The notes: a model not told the origin generated them from the letters alone. 64,000 bases of DNA from an uncultured Prevotella sp. (GCA_947170725.1 CAMVUM010000004.1:1-64000); one strand, 5' to 3'. Positions 33,303 to 44,066 are shown, counted from the stretch's first letter. Translations and numbers: made by a program.

Positions 33303-33672
33303 ATTGTTTTCAGGCACTACGTTATACCGAATTCTATTTAATTTCTTCAGTTCAACATCCTGTGTAGCAAGCCATTGCTTGTAAGATTCAGAAAACTCCA
33401 TTATCGCTTGCATTGAATTGCCCATCATGCTTTGAATGTCAATAGAATATGAGGGCAGGGCGTTGGGTTTCTTGCTGAATTCAATATCCTGATCAGTGAT
33501 AGTGCCGCAGGCACTGTTGGCTGCAATCACAACATAGTATTTCTTCGTGTAATCCATCAAGCCTGTAGTCACCGTAATTGTCGTTACTCTGTGCGTTTGT
33601 ACACATGCATAAAGTGAAAAGCGCAACAATTGTCATTGTGCAGCATTTCAAAACAAATCTGATACGTTTCAT
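33288..33672 (-). pseudogene. Small secreted protein with a frameshift
   Basis: The minus strand has a start at 33672 giving MKRIRFVLKCC...ALFTLCMCTNAQSND, a good signal peptide, but this frame ends soon after. The mature part runs in another frame (LMDYTKKYYVVIAANSACG... to a stop at 33288). A one-base shift between about 33555 and 33585 would join them into a roughly 127-residue secreted protein. The ORF-track start at 33629 is an out-of-frame artefact. Family not recognised. It could be a true pseudogene or a base-calling error. Confidence 0.6.
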
Positions 33673-33915
33673 TGTTCTTGTAATTTTAATTTAAGTTTAT
33701 CACTACATAAGGTATATAATTTAGAACGAAATATAGTTGGATGAATATAAAAAAGTTCGGGACATTAAAATAAATCTTTAGGACGAAGTTTGGTTTTGGG
33801 GTATTTAAATCCATTTCCACCAAAAAAAATGGTGACAAAATGGTTGGAAAGGACAAATCCGTACGCGTTTCCATATTATTTTTGCTTTTAATAATATTCT
33901 TTGCGATTATTTTAT

Positions 33916-33923
33916 TACCTTTG
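33916..33923 (+). promoter_or_regulatory. Likely -7 box of the nuo operon
   Basis: TACCTTTG, an excellent TAnnTTTG match, 45 bp before nuoA. No TTTG at the ideal -33 distance; TTTG at 33900 is too close. The 33673-33968 gap holds no gene. Confidence 0.5.
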
Positions 33924-33968
33924 CATCGCTTTTTAAGGCGTACAAATTTGTAATATTATAATATTTTT

Positions 33969-34319
33969 ATGTATTTTATCTTGTTACTTACCGTTCTTGT
34001 AACGGCTATTGTACTGGTAGCAGCGGCCTATGTAATCGCGAAACTCATCGGCCCGCGCTCATATAACAAGGTAAAAGGTGAGCCATTCGAGTGCGGTATC
34101 CCGACTCGTGGTTCGTCTTGGTTACCTATGTCTGTGGGCTACTACTTGTTCGCTATTCTATTCCTCATGTTCGATGTGGAGACAGTTTTTCTGTATCCCT
34201 GGGCTGTGGTAGTTAAGGAGTTCGGTGCTATGGCGCTGCTTAGCATCGGTTTCTTCCTGTTAGTACTTGTATTTGGCCTGGCGTATGCCTGGCGGAAAGG
34301 AGCATTGGAATGGAAGTGA
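33969..34319 (+). CDS. nuoA: Complex I subunit NuoA
   Basis: 116 residues with three membrane helices. The family segment [14 protein letters not shown] and the acidic [14 protein letters not shown] are both present; these form part of the quinone-chamber entrance with NuoH and NuoJ. First gene of an eleven-gene operon. Its end overlaps nuoB by 10 bp, so translation is coupled. Confidence 0.95.
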   Translation: MYFILLLTVLVTAIVLVAAAYVIAKLIGPRSYNKVKGEPFECGIPTRGSSWLPMSVGYYLFAILFLMFDVETVFLYPWAVVVKEFGAMALLSIGFFLLVLVFGLAYAWRKGALEWK

Positions 34320-34924
34320 GAAAGCCGCATATCAAGAGTATTCCTTACGCAGAGTTTAAGGATAACGAGTCATTGGAGAAAATTGTCAATGAACTTCACG
34401 AAGGTGGTGTAGATGTGTTTGTAGGTTCGCTCGACCAGGCCATCAACTGGGGACGCAGCAACTCGCTGTGGTCTCTGACGTTTGCGACGAGCTGCTGCGG
34501 TATCGAGTTTATGGCCGTGGGATGTGCCCGCTATGACTTCGCCCGTTTCGGATTTGAGGTTACGCGCAACTCTCCCCGTCAGGCCGACCTCATCATGTGT
34601 GCCGGTACGATTACGCACAAGATGGCTCCGGTCCTGAAGCGTCTGTATGACGAGATGGCCGAGCCGAAGTATGTTGTGGCCGTGGGCGGTTGCGCCATTT
34701 CCGGCGGCCCGTTCAAGGGTAGTTACCACGTGGTGAAGGGCATTGAGGAGATAGTGCCGGTAGATGTGTTCGTGCCTGGCTGTCCTCCGCGTCCGGAGGC
34801 CATCCTCTACGGTATGATGCAGTTGCAGCGTAAGGTGAAGATTGAGAAATTCTTCGGAGGTCGCAACCATAAGGAGAAGAAGCCTCTGGTGGTGACTGAT
34901 GTTCCGGAAGACTTTAAAAAATAA
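34310..34924 (+). CDS. nuoB: Complex I subunit NuoB
   Basis: 204 residues. It carries iron-sulfur cluster N2, the last electron carrier before quinone. Ligands are visible in TSCCGIEFM (adjacent Cys pair), the [11 protein letters not shown] region and VPGCPPRPE, with [10 protein letters not shown] between. The N-terminal extension (about 1-40) and Lys-rich tail (NHKEKKPL) are typical of the Bacteroidetes version. It overlaps nuoA, and nuoCD starts 18 bp later. Confidence 0.96.
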   Translation: MEVRKPHIKSIPYAEFKDNESLEKIVNELHEGGVDVFVGSLDQAINWGRSNSLWSLTFATSCCGIEFMAVGCARYDFARFGFEVTRNSPRQADLIMCAGTITHKMAPVLKRLYDEMAEPKYVVAVGGCAISGGPFKGSYHVVKGIEEIVPVDVFVPGCPPRPEAILYGMMQLQRKVKIEKFFGGRNHKEKKPLVVTDVPEDFKK

Positions 34925-34942
34925 TATAAGGAAGACGAAACG

Positions 34943-36511
34943 ATGAAATTAGAAAACAGACAATTCGAATTGAACGTGTTTGCCGCAGAGATGGCAAAAC
35001 TGAAGAACGAAAAGCATTTCGACTTCCTTGTGACTATCGTTGGTGAGGACTTCGGCGAGGAAGGACTGGGATGTATCTACATCCTTGAAAACACGAAGAC
35101 ACATGAGCGTATGAGCGTGAAGGCTGTCAACGCCGATCGCAACGAACCGTACATACCTACGGTGATGCACCTGTGGAAGAGTGCCGAGATCCTGGAACGC
35201 GAGGTCTACGACTTCTTCGGCATAAAGTTCCTAGGCCATAAGGACATGCGCCGCATATTCCTGCGCTCGGACTTTGAAGGCTATCCTTTCCGCAAGGACT
35301 ACGACATGAGCGCCGGGAACAACAAGTATGTGCTGACTGACGATCCCGAGCCCGACTATACTTTCGAGTACAGTCTCAACAAGGACGGAAAGCTCGTTGC
35401 AACGAAGCGCCCGCTGTTCGGCGACGACGACTATGTCATCAACATAGGTCCGCAGCACCCTGCCACCCACGGTGTGCTCCGTCTGCAGACCGTGCTTGAC
35501 GGCGAGACAATCAAGAAGATATATCCCCATTGCGGATATATCCACCGCGGTATAGAGAAGATGTGCGAGAGCTACACCTATCCGCAGACGCTGGCCCTGA
35601 CCGACCGTATGGACTATCTGAGCGCCATGATGAACCGTCACGCCCTCTGCTCTGTCATTGAGGAGGCCATGGGTGTGGAGCTGACTGACCGCATCAAGTA
35701 TATCCGCACTATTATGGACGAGCTGCAGCGTCTGGACAGCCATCTGCTGTTCTACGGATGCTGCGCGCAGGACCTCGGAGCGCTGACAGCATTTATATAT
35801 GGTATGCGTGACCGCGAGCAGGTGCTCAACGTCATGGAGGAGACCACCGGAGGACGTCTGATTCAGAACTACTACCGTATCGGCGGATGTCAGGAAGACA
35901 TCGACCCCAACTTCGTTCAGAACGTGAAGAAGTTGTGTGCATATATGAAGCCGATGTTCCAGGAGTATCGCGATATCTTCACCGGCAACGTCATCCTTCA
36001 GAACCGTTTCAAGAACGTCGGCAAACTCTCTATGGAGAATGCCATCAGCTACGGATGTACCGGAGGTACGGGCCGTGCAGCAGGATGGCACAACGACGTT
36101 CGCAAGAACCATCCATACGATATGTACGGCAAGGTTGAATTCGACGAGATTACCTATCAGAACGGCGACTGCTTCGACCGTTATATGGTACGTATGGACG
36201 AGATGGAGCAGAGCATCCGCATCATCGAGCAACTCATCGACAACATCCCCGCTGGCGACTTCTATGTCAAGCAGAAGCCTATCATCCGCGTCCCGGAAGG
36301 ACAGTGGTATACGTCGTGTGAGGGAAGCCGCGGTGAAATCGGTGTATATCTCGATTCCAAGGGCGACAAGAGTCCTTACCGCCTGAAGTTCCGTCCGATG
36401 GGTCTGCCGCTGGTATCGGCCATGGACGAGATGCTGCGCGGCGAGAAGATAGCCGACCTTATAGCTGTGGGCGCTACATTAGATTACGTAATTCCTGATA
36501 TTGACAGATAA
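34943..36511 (+). CDS. nuoCD: Fused complex I subunit NuoCD
   Basis: 522 residues. NuoC domain at about 1-140 (EREVYDFFGIKFLGH, DFEGYPFRKDYD) joins the NuoD domain at about 165-522 (NIGPQHPATHGVLRLQ, GYIHRGIEKMCE, ending IADLIAVGATLDYVIPDIDR). NuoD shapes the quinone pocket with NuoB. The C/D fusion is known in several bacterial groups including E. coli and Bacteroidetes. No nuoE, F or G follow, so electron input differs from NADH-oxidising complex I. Confidence 0.96.
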   Translation: MKLENRQFELNVFAAEMAKLKNEKHFDFLVTIVGEDFGEEGLGCIYILENTKTHERMSVKAVNADRNEPYIPTVMHLWKSAEILEREVYDFFGIKFLGHKDMRRIFLRSDFEGYPFRKDYDMSAGNNKYVLTDDPEPDYTFEYSLNKDGKLVATKRPLFGDDDYVINIGPQHPATHGVLRLQTVLDGETIKKIYPHCGYIHRGIEKMCESYTYPQTLALTDRMDYLSAMMNRHALCSVIEEAMGVELTDRIKYIRTIMDELQRLDSHLLFYGCCAQDLGALTAFIYGMRDREQVLNVMEETTGGRLIQNYYRIGGCQEDIDPNFVQNVKKLCAYMKPMFQEYRDIFTGNVILQNRFKNVGKLSMENAISYGCTGGTGRAAGWHNDVRKNHPYDMYGKVEFDEITYQNGDCFDRYMVRMDEMEQSIRIIEQLIDNIPAGDFYVKQKPIIRVPEGQWYTSCEGSRGEIGVYLDSKGDKSPYRLKFRPMGLPLVSAMDEMLRGEKIADLIAVGATLDYVIPDIDR

Positions 36512-36518
36512 TTAAGTT

Positions 36519-37607
36519 ATGTTTGATTTTAGTATAGTAACAACTTGGTTCGACAGCCTCCTGCGCGAGACTCTCGGTTTGGGAGACTTCCTGTCGATAC
36601 TCATTGAGTGCGTAATCGTGGGTGTGTTCATCCTTGCGGCATACGCCATGCTGGCCATCGTGCTCATTTTCATGGAGCGCAAGGTGTGTGCCTACTTCCA
36701 GTGTCGTCTCGGTCCGATGCGTGTCGGTCCATGGGGCGTGTTCCAGGTTTTTGCCGATGTGCTGAAGATGCTCCAGAAGGAGATTTTCTTCGTTGACAAG
36801 GCTGACAAGCTGCTTTATCTCGTAGCTCCGTTCCTTGTGCTTATCGCTTCTGTCGGAACATTCTCGTTCATGCCTTGGAACAAGGGTGCGGGCATTCTTG
36901 ACTTTAATGTCGGTATATTCCTGCTCACGGCAATCTCCGGTATCGGTGTTGTCGGCGTGTTCCTCGCCGGATGGGGTTCAAACAACAAGTATAGTGTCGT
37001 GTCGGCCATGCGTGGCGCCGTTCAGATGATTTCTTACGAGATGTCGCTCTGCCTCTGCCTTATCACAGCCGTCGTGCTCACTGGAACGATGCAGATCAGC
37101 GGAATCGTTGAGGCACAGGGCGGACCGTTCGGATGGCTTGTTTTCCAGGGACATGTCCCTGCAATCATCGCCTTCCTTGTGTTCCTTGTGGCCGGTAACG
37201 CTGAGGCCAACCGTGGCCCGTTCGACCTTCCTGAGGCCGAGAGCGAGCTGACTGCCGGTTATCACACGGAGTATTCGGGTATGGGCTTCGGCTTCTTCTA
37301 TTTGGCCGAGTACCTCAATATGTTCGTCATCGCCGGTGTCGCCACAACGGTGTTCCTCGGCGGATGGATGCCTATCCATGTCGGAATCGAAGGTTTCGAC
37401 GCCGTGATGGACTATATCCCCGGAATCGTCTGGTTCCTCGGCAAGGCGTTTGCCCTTGTCTGGGTATTGCTCTGGATACGCTGGTCGTTCCCGCGTCTGC
37501 GCATTGACCAGATACTGAAACTTGAGTGGAAATATCTCATGCCGTTGTCACTGCTGAACCTTGTGCTCATGACTGTCATCGTAGCACTTGGATGGTATAT
37601 CAAGTAA
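36519..37607 (+). CDS. nuoH: Complex I subunit NuoH
   Basis: 362 residues, about eight membrane helices. The conserved FMERKVCAYFQCRLGPMRVGPWG stretch lies after the first helix (about 50-72), and GPFDLPEAESELTAGYHTEYSGM is the charged loop that links the quinone site to the proton path. Starts 8 bp after nuoCD. Confidence 0.96.
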   Translation: MFDFSIVTTWFDSLLRETLGLGDFLSILIECVIVGVFILAAYAMLAIVLIFMERKVCAYFQCRLGPMRVGPWGVFQVFADVLKMLQKEIFFVDKADKLLYLVAPFLVLIASVGTFSFMPWNKGAGILDFNVGIFLLTAISGIGVVGVFLAGWGSNNKYSVVSAMRGAVQMISYEMSLCLCLITAVVLTGTMQISGIVEAQGGPFGWLVFQGHVPAIIAFLVFLVAGNAEANRGPFDLPEAESELTAGYHTEYSGMGFGFFYLAEYLNMFVIAGVATTVFLGGWMPIHVGIEGFDAVMDYIPGIVWFLGKAFALVWVLLWIRWSFPRLRIDQILKLEWKYLMPLSLLNLVLMTVIVALGWYIK

Positions 37608-37637
37608 TCACGGCGGAATATAAAATTCATTAGACAA

Positions 37638-38165
37638 ATGGAAAATAACAATTCATATTTCGGAGGAGCAGTGAAAGGCGTAAAGTCGCTGCTCACCGGT
37701 CTTGGAGTCACCATGAAGGAATACTTCATCCCGAAGGTGACCGAACAGTATCCGGAAAACCGTAAGACAACGCTGCACGTGTCTGAGCGCCATCGCGGAC
37801 GTCTTGTCATGCCGCACGATGCCGAGGGCAATCACAAGTGCATCGCTTGCACGCTGTGCGAGAAGGCATGCCCCAACGGAACAATCAAGATTACGTCGGA
37901 GATGCGTGAGACTGAGGACGGCAAGAAAAAGAAGTTCCTGACCGACTATCAGTATGACCTCGGTGACTGTATGTTCTGCCAGCTCTGTGTCAACGTTTGC
38001 CCTCAGGACGCCATCAAGTTTACAAACGATTTCGAGAATTCAACTTTTGAACGCGGTTCGCTGATGCTCCACCTCGACAAGGAAGTGAAGTATGAGCCGT
38101 CGCTGCCCAATATCATTGACGGTGGCTCGCCTATCGAAATCGGTAAGTGGAACACTAAAAAATAA
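37638..38165 (+). CDS. nuoI: Complex I subunit NuoI
   Basis: 175 residues. Two 4Fe-4S ferredoxin motifs, CIACTLCEKACP (about 72-83) and CMFCQLCVNVCP (about 114-125), bind clusters N6a and N6b that lead electrons to NuoB. In complexes without NuoEFG this subunit is a candidate docking point for ferredoxin or another donor. The spacing of both motifs is standard. Confidence 0.96.
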   Translation: MENNNSYFGGAVKGVKSLLTGLGVTMKEYFIPKVTEQYPENRKTTLHVSERHRGRLVMPHDAEGNHKCIACTLCEKACPNGTIKITSEMRETEDGKKKKFLTDYQYDLGDCMFCQLCVNVCPQDAIKFTNDFENSTFERGSLMLHLDKEVKYEPSLPNIIDGGSPIEIGKWNTKK

Positions 38166-38184
38166 TAGGAGGACGATAGTTTTT

Positions 38185-38709
38185 ATGGCTAATTTAGTAA
38201 TGTTTATAATCCTTGCCGTTGTCATCCTCGGCTCTGCCGTTATGTGCGTGACAACGACCCGTATCATGCGGGCAGCCACTTTCATGCTGTTCGTTCTCTT
38301 CGGAGTGGCCGGACTCTACTTCCTGCTTGACTATACTTATCTTGGAGCGGCCCAGATCAGCGTCTATGCCGGTGGCGTTACGATGATCTATGTATTTGCC
38401 ATCCAGCTTGTTGGCAAGCGCACATTGCAAGGTATTGTCGAGCGTGTCAAGCGCAGTCGTGCCATTTGCGGCGCTTGTGTGTCACTTCTCGGTTTTGCCG
38501 TTGTGGCACTCATATTGATCAAGAATGACTTCATCACCAAAGCCTGCTGTGCAACAGACGGCGTAGAGGTGCCTATGAGTGTTATCGGCCAGGCTCTGCT
38601 CGGCAGCGAGAAATATCAGTATGTACTCCCGTTCGAGTTCATCTCTGTGTTCCTGCTCGCATGTATCATCGGAGGTATTGTAGTATCAAGAAAAGAAGAG
38701 GAGAAATAA
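38185..38709 (+). CDS. nuoJ: Complex I subunit NuoJ
   Basis: 174 residues from MANLVMFIILAVVILGSAV. The ORF track starts 31 codons earlier inside nuoI and is wrong, since the first helix begins here. Five membrane helices; the third contains the family motif AAQISVYAGGVTMIYVFAIQL, where the pi-bulge helix lies. It ends with a short basic tail 3 bp before nuoK. Confidence 0.94.
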   Translation: MANLVMFIILAVVILGSAVMCVTTTRIMRAATFMLFVLFGVAGLYFLLDYTYLGAAQISVYAGGVTMIYVFAIQLVGKRTLQGIVERVKRSRAICGACVSLLGFAVVALILIKNDFITKACCATDGVEVPMSVIGQALLGSEKYQYVLPFEFISVFLLACIIGGIVVSRKEEEK

Positions 38710-38712
38710 TTT

Positions 38713-39021
38713 ATGGTACCAGTAGAATGTTATTTCGTGCTTAGCGCACTGTTGTTCTTCATCGGCGTGTTCGGTTTCGTCACCCGCCGCAACCTGATAG
38801 CCATGCTCATCTCCATCGAGCTTGTGCTCAATGCCGTTGATCTCAATTTCGCTGCATTCAACCGTCTGTTGTTCCCTGGAGAGTTCGAGGGCTTTTTCAT
38901 GACCTTGTTCTCCATCGGAGTGAGCGCGGCGGAAAGTGCGGTGGCTATCGCGATTATTATCAATGTTTACCGTAACTTCAACAGCGACCAGGTGAACAGT
39001 ATTGAAAACATGAAATTTTAA
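38713..39021 (+). CDS. nuoK: Complex I subunit NuoK
   Basis: 102 residues, three helices. Conserved membrane acids are visible in MLISIELVLNAVDLNF and GVSAAESAVAIAIIIN, both part of the central proton route. Starts 3 bp after nuoJ and 8 bp before nuoL. Confidence 0.96.
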   Translation: MVPVECYFVLSALLFFIGVFGFVTRRNLIAMLISIELVLNAVDLNFAAFNRLLFPGEFEGFFMTLFSIGVSAAESAVAIAIIINVYRNFNSDQVNSIENMKF

Positions 39022-39029
39022 TGTGAGTT

Positions 39030-41021
39030 ATGGATTATAGTTTTGTATTTCTAATACTTCTTCTGCCGCTGCTCTCTTTCCTTGTATTGGGACTGACCGG
39101 CATGAAGATGCCGCATAAGACAGCCGGACTCATCGGTACCACATCATTGGGTATTGTGACCGTTTTGTCTTATTATACCGCTTTCTGTTATTTTACGGCA
39201 GAGCGTGGGACTGACGGAGCGTTTGCGACATTGGTTCCCTACAACTTCACATGGTTGCCGCTCGGAGCTCTCAACTTCGACCTCGGTATCATGCTCGATC
39301 CCATCTCCGTGATGATGCTTATCGTGATAAGCACAGTCAGCCTGATGGTACATATCTATTCATTCGGCTATATGCACGGCGAAAAAGGTTTCCAGCGCTA
39401 CTATGCTTATCTGAGCCTTTTCACGATGTCTATGCTCGGACTTGTTGTTGCCACGAACATCTTCCAGATGTATCTGTTCTGGGAGCTTGTGGGTGTGAGC
39501 TCATATCTGCTCATCGGTTTCTACTATCCGCTTCAGGCCGCTGTATCTGCTTCAAAGAAGGCGTTCATCGTCACACGCTTTGCTGATATGTTCTTCCTTA
39601 TCGGTATCCTTATCTTCGGTTACTATACAGGTTCGTTCAGCTTCTCGTTTGCCGGTGATGTAGTTATGGGCGACGGAACGGCTCCGTTTATCCCCGTTGA
39701 CGTCATGAAGGCTGTTGCCGCAGGCGGATTCATCCTGCCCACGGCTCTCGTGCTGATGTTCATAGGTGGTGCCGGTAAGAGCGCCATGTTCCCGTTGCAT
39801 ATCTGGCTGCCCGACGCCATGGAAGGCCCGACACCTGTCAGTGCCCTTATCCATGCCGCAACGATGGTTGTTGCCGGTGTGTTCCAGATTGCACGTCTGT
39901 TCCCTCTGTGGGTTGAGTATGCTCCCGGCCAGATGAGTATTGTTGTCTGGGTCGGCGTGTTCACCGCTTTCTATGCCGCTGCCGTTGCCTGTGCGCAGAG
40001 CGACATCAAGCGCGTGCTCGCTTTCTCCACTATTTCCCAGATTGCCTTCATGATGGTTGCGCTTGGCGTCTGTCTGCCCGGCCATCACGGTGAGGTTCTC
40101 GACAATCACGCACAGCTCGGCTATATGGCATCCATGTTCCACCTGTTCACACACGCCATGTTCAAGGCTTGTCTGTTCCTCGGTGCCGGATGTATCATCC
40201 ATGCCGTTCATTCTAACGAGATGTCAACTATGGGCGGGCTCCGCAAGTATATGCCCATCACGCATATCACATTCCTCATCTCTTGTCTTGCCATTGCCGG
40301 TATTCCGTTCTTCTCCGGTTTCAGCTCCAAGGACGAGATTATCACCGCATGCTTTGCCTACAGTCCTGTTGTCGGTTGGATCATGACCGGTGTGGCCGCC
40401 ATGACCGCCTTCTACATGTTCCGTCTTTACTACGGGATATTCTGGGGAACGGAGAACAAGGAACTTCATGCCCATCACACACCCCACGAGGCTCCGCTCA
40501 ACATGACTTTGCCACTCATCGTGCTTTGTGTGATTACCGTAGGTGTCGGTGTTTACACGACAATAGCCGGTTTCGCAGGGTGGGGTGGCAGCTTCGGCAG
40601 TTTCGTTACGGCATCCGGCGCAGAGTATAATATCCACTTCGATGTTCAGGTGGCTGCGACGAGCACCGTCATCGCCATCATCAGCATTGCTCTTGCCACC
40701 TATATATATAAAGGTGAGAAGCAGCCTGTCGCCGACAAGCTCTACAGCATGTTCCCAAAACTCCATCGTGCCGCCTACAAGCGCTTCTATATGGACGAGG
40801 TCTACATGTTCGTTACGCATAAGATTATCTTCCGCTGTGTCAGCACACCTATCGCATGGTTCGACCGTCATGTAATCGACGGAACGTTCGACTTCCTTGC
40901 CTGGGGAGCCAACGAGGCCGGAGAGACCATCCGTCCGTGGCAGAGTGGCGACGTGCGCAAGTATGCCGTATGGTTCATTACGGGCACTGTAGCCTTAACA
41001 TTAGTATTACTTTGCATATAA
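39030..41021 (+). CDS. nuoL: Complex I subunit NuoL
   Basis: 663 residues. Antiporter-like proton-pumping subunit with about 14 core helices and the long lateral helix near the C-terminus. Motifs: FWELVGVSSYLLIGFYYP (with the key Glu), PDAMEGPTPVSALIHAATM, and HLFTHAMFKACLFLGAG with the channel Lys. The C-terminal 130 residues form the lateral arm and last helix. Confidence 0.96.
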   Translation: MDYSFVFLILLLPLLSFLVLGLTGMKMPHKTAGLIGTTSLGIVTVLSYYTAFCYFTAERGTDGAFATLVPYNFTWLPLGALNFDLGIMLDPISVMMLIVISTVSLMVHIYSFGYMHGEKGFQRYYAYLSLFTMSMLGLVVATNIFQMYLFWELVGVSSYLLIGFYYPLQAAVSASKKAFIVTRFADMFFLIGILIFGYYTGSFSFSFAGDVVMGDGTAPFIPVDVMKAVAAGGFILPTALVLMFIGGAGKSAMFPLHIWLPDAMEGPTPVSALIHAATMVVAGVFQIARLFPLWVEYAPGQMSIVVWVGVFTAFYAAAVACAQSDIKRVLAFSTISQIAFMMVALGVCLPGHHGEVLDNHAQLGYMASMFHLFTHAMFKACLFLGAGCIIHAVHSNEMSTMGGLRKYMPITHITFLISCLAIAGIPFFSGFSSKDEIITACFAYSPVVGWIMTGVAAMTAFYMFRLYYGIFWGTENKELHAHHTPHEAPLNMTLPLIVLCVITVGVGVYTTIAGFAGWGGSFGSFVTASGAEYNIHFDVQVAATSTVIAIISIALATYIYKGEKQPVADKLYSMFPKLHRAAYKRFYMDEVYMFVTHKIIFRCVSTPIAWFDRHVIDGTFDFLAWGANEAGETIRPWQSGDVRKYAVWFITGTVALTLVLLCI

Positions 41022-41030
41022 TCAGAAAAG

Positions 41031-42521
41031 ATGAATATATTAAGTCTATTCGTAGTAATCCCCGTCCTGATGTTGCTTGGCCTTTGGGCTGCCCGCAATC
41101 TTAATTGGGTACGGTATGTGATGGTGGCCGGTTCGACAGCCCTGCTGGCCCTGTCAATATGGCTGGTGTTCGCATTCCTTGATATGCGTGCCACTATGCC
41201 TGCCGAGGAATATCCCATGCTGTTCACAGACAGCATACCTTGGTTTGAGCCTTTGAACATAGCCTATTCTGTTGGCGTCGACGGAATTTCCGTTGTCATG
41301 CTGCTTCTTTCGAGTATTATCGTGTTCACCGGAACATTTGCCTCATGGCAGCTCAAGCCGATGACAAAGGAGTATTTCCTGTGGTTCACGTTGCTTTCAA
41401 CCGGTGTTTACGGATTCTTCATCTGCACCGATATGTTCACCATGTTCATGTTCTATGAGGTTGCTCTTATCCCGATGTACCTCCTTATCGGAGTGTGGGG
41501 AAGTGGCAACAAGGAATATGCAGCCATGAAGCTGACGCTGATGCTCATGGGAGGTTCAGCCCTTCTCATCATCGGTATTCTCGGCATCTACTATTTCAGC
41601 GGTGCAACAACGATGAACGTTCAGGAAATAGCCGCTATGCACAACATCCCCGTTGATGTACAGAAGATATTCTTCCCGTTCATTTTCATCGGTTTCGGTG
41701 TACTTGGTGCTCTGTTCCCGTTCCACACATGGTCTCCCGACGGTCATGCTTCGGCTCCTACGGCCGTTTCCATGCTCCATGCCGGTGTGCTTATGAAGCT
41801 CGGTGGTTACGGATGTTTCCGTGTGGCAATGTTCCTGCTGCCTGATGCAGCCCAGGAGTTAGCGTGGGTGTTCCTCATCCTCACAACCATCTCCGTGGTT
41901 TACGGAGCCCTTTCGGCTTGTGTTCAGACAGACTTGAAGTATATCAACGCATATTCTTCAGTGTCTCACTGCGGACTTGTGCTCTTCGCTCTGCTTATGA
42001 TGACTAAGACAGCCTGTACCGGAGCTATTCTCCAGATGCTTTCCCACGGACTTATGACGGCCCTCTTCTTCGCCCTTATCGGTATGATTTACGGTCGCAC
42101 ACACACACGTGACATCCGCAAGTTGGGCGGTCTGATGAAGATAATGCCTTTCCTCAGCGTGGGTTATGTCATTGCCGGTCTTGCCAACCTCGGTCTGCCG
42201 GGTTTCTCCGGTTTCATCGCCGAGATGACCATCTTCGTGGGTTCGTTCGAGAACGCCGACATGTTCCACCGTGTGGCTACGATCATCGCTTGTACGTCAA
42301 TCGTTGTTACGGCTGTGTACATCTTGCGCACGGTAGGTAAGATACTTTTCGGCAATGTTGCCGACCCGCACTATCTTGAGCTTACTGATGCCACTTGGGA
42401 CGAGCGCTTCTCTGTATGCTGCCTCATCTTCTGCGTGGCCGGTCTCGGTTCGTTCCCGTTTTGGGCAAGCAATATCATTACAGATGGCGTGGCACCGATT
42501 CTCAGCGTAATTAACATCTAA
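41031..42521 (+). CDS. nuoM: Complex I subunit NuoM
   Basis: 496 residues, about 14 helices. Antiporter-like subunit: [19 protein letters not shown] has the conserved Glu, [19 protein letters not shown] and [14 protein letters not shown] contain the central Lys, and [11 protein letters not shown] is the third family segment. Typical size. Ten bases after nuoL. Confidence 0.96.
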   Translation: MNILSLFVVIPVLMLLGLWAARNLNWVRYVMVAGSTALLALSIWLVFAFLDMRATMPAEEYPMLFTDSIPWFEPLNIAYSVGVDGISVVMLLLSSIIVFTGTFASWQLKPMTKEYFLWFTLLSTGVYGFFICTDMFTMFMFYEVALIPMYLLIGVWGSGNKEYAAMKLTLMLMGGSALLIIGILGIYYFSGATTMNVQEIAAMHNIPVDVQKIFFPFIFIGFGVLGALFPFHTWSPDGHASAPTAVSMLHAGVLMKLGGYGCFRVAMFLLPDAAQELAWVFLILTTISVVYGALSACVQTDLKYINAYSSVSHCGLVLFALLMMTKTACTGAILQMLSHGLMTALFFALIGMIYGRTHTRDIRKLGGLMKIMPFLSVGYVIAGLANLGLPGFSGFIAEMTIFVGSFENADMFHRVATIIACTSIVVTAVYILRTVGKILFGNVADPHYLELTDATWDERFSVCCLIFCVAGLGSFPFWASNIITDGVAPILSVINI

Positions 42522-42537
42522 AAAATTATCAGGAAAA

Positions 42538-43968
42538 ATGGATTACAGTCAATTTTTTAATATGCTGCCGGAGGCCACACTGATGGCTATCCTGGTAATA
42601 GTATTCATTGCTGATTTCGCACTGCATGGCAACGACAAAAAGCACACTGTGCTATATGGACTCACCGGACTGCTCATGCTCGCCCAGATTGCTCCTTGCG
42701 CTCTCGCTGAGCCTACATCCGCTTTCGGAGGTCTCTATGTCACGGGCAATGCTGTCAACGTGATGAAGCTCATTCTCACCGCCGGCACGCTCATTGTGCT
42801 TATAATGGCCCAGCCGTGGCTCAATCGCGATGATGTGAAGAACAAGGCCGGAGAATTCTATATGCTCGTCATTTCGACTCTGCTCGGTATGTACATGATG
42901 ATGTCTTCAGGCCACTTCCTCATGTTCTTCCTCGGTCTTGAGATGGCATCCGTGCCCATGGCATGTCTCGTGGCTTTCGACAAGATGAAGAAGAACTCTG
43001 CCGAGGGTGCCGCCAAGTTCATTCTTACGGCAACATTCTCAAGTGGTGTGATGCTCTACGGCATATCGTTCGTCTACGGAGCCGTGGGAACACTCTATTT
43101 CGATGACGTCGCTGAACATATATCAACTTCTCCCCTCACCATCATGGGACTTGTGTTCTTCTTCAGCGGACTTGGCTTCAAGATTTCTCTCGTGCCGTTC
43201 CACTTCTGGACTGCTGACACATATCAGGGAGCTCCTACAGCCGTTACCGGCTATCTCAGTGTAATCTCAAAGGGAGCCGCAACGCTTACCCTCATGATGA
43301 TACTCTGCAAGGTATTCGCTCCGATGATAGACTATTGGGAGTATCTGCTCTCTATCGTCATCGTGCTCACCATCACCATCGGTAACCTGTTTGCCATACG
43401 TCAGAACGAGCTCAAGCGCTTCATGGCCTTCAGTTCAATCTCTCAGGCCGGTTATATCATGCTTGCAGCCATCGGCGCCAGCACAACCGGTGTAGCCGCA
43501 CTGACATACTACGTGCTTGTCTATGTAGTGGCCAACCTGAGCGTCTTCACTGTAATCAGCGTTGTAGAGCAGAACAATAACGGTATGACACGTATGAGCA
43601 GCTACAACGGACTCTACAAAACCAACCCCAAGCTCGCTTTCCTTATGACGTTAGCTCTGTTCTCCCTCGCCGGTATTCCTCCGTTTGCAGGTATGTTCAG
43701 CAAGTTCTTCGTCTTCATGGCAGCGGCAGAGCAGGGTTCGTTCATGGCATATTTCGTTGTGTTCATAGCCTTGATAAACACGGTAGTCAGTCTTTACTAC
43801 TATCTGTTGATAGTTAAGGCCATGTACATCAACAATGAGGATGCTCCGCTGCCTACGTTCCGTAGCGACTGCAATACCCGTTTGGCCCTTGCCCTCTGTA
43901 CGGCCGGCATCGTGGCTTTCGGTGTGTTCAGCTGCGTATATGAGTGGATTGCAGCCGCAGCCAACTGA
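42538..43968 (+). CDS. nuoN: Complex I subunit NuoN
   Basis: 476 residues, about 14 helices; the third antiporter-like subunit. [20 protein letters not shown] and [19 protein letters not shown] are the family segments, and [17 protein letters not shown] precedes the later helices. Last nuo gene; an intrinsic terminator follows at 43999-44050. The whole operon is nuoA-B-CD-H-I-J-K-L-M-N. Confidence 0.96.
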   Translation: MDYSQFFNMLPEATLMAILVIVFIADFALHGNDKKHTVLYGLTGLLMLAQIAPCALAEPTSAFGGLYVTGNAVNVMKLILTAGTLIVLIMAQPWLNRDDVKNKAGEFYMLVISTLLGMYMMMSSGHFLMFFLGLEMASVPMACLVAFDKMKKNSAEGAAKFILTATFSSGVMLYGISFVYGAVGTLYFDDVAEHISTSPLTIMGLVFFFSGLGFKISLVPFHFWTADTYQGAPTAVTGYLSVISKGAATLTLMMILCKVFAPMIDYWEYLLSIVIVLTITIGNLFAIRQNELKRFMAFSSISQAGYIMLAAIGASTTGVAALTYYVLVYVVANLSVFTVISVVEQNNNGMTRMSSYNGLYKTNPKLAFLMTLALFSLAGIPPFAGMFSKFFVFMAAAEQGSFMAYFVVFIALINTVVSLYYYLLIVKAMYINNEDAPLPTFRSDCNTRLALALCTAGIVAFGVFSCVYEWIAAAAN

Positions 43969-43998
43969 TAAATCATTTCTGAAATAAACAACGATACA

Positions 43999-44050
43999 GC
44001 GGGTCATACGGAAATTTCCTTGCGGGAAGCCGTATGCCCCGCTTTTCTTA
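43999..44050 (+). terminator. Terminator of the nuo operon
   Basis: GCGGGTCATACGG (43999-44011) pairs with CCGTATGCCCCGC (44030-44042), one mismatch, then TTTTCTTATA. It lies 30 bp past the nuoN stop. Confidence 0.75.
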
Positions 44051-44066
44051 TATCTGAGAAAGGCAC

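Noticed and set aside
35231-36232. 333-residue minus-strand ORF across nuoCD
   Set aside because: Antisense shadow in a clear operon; no family pattern.
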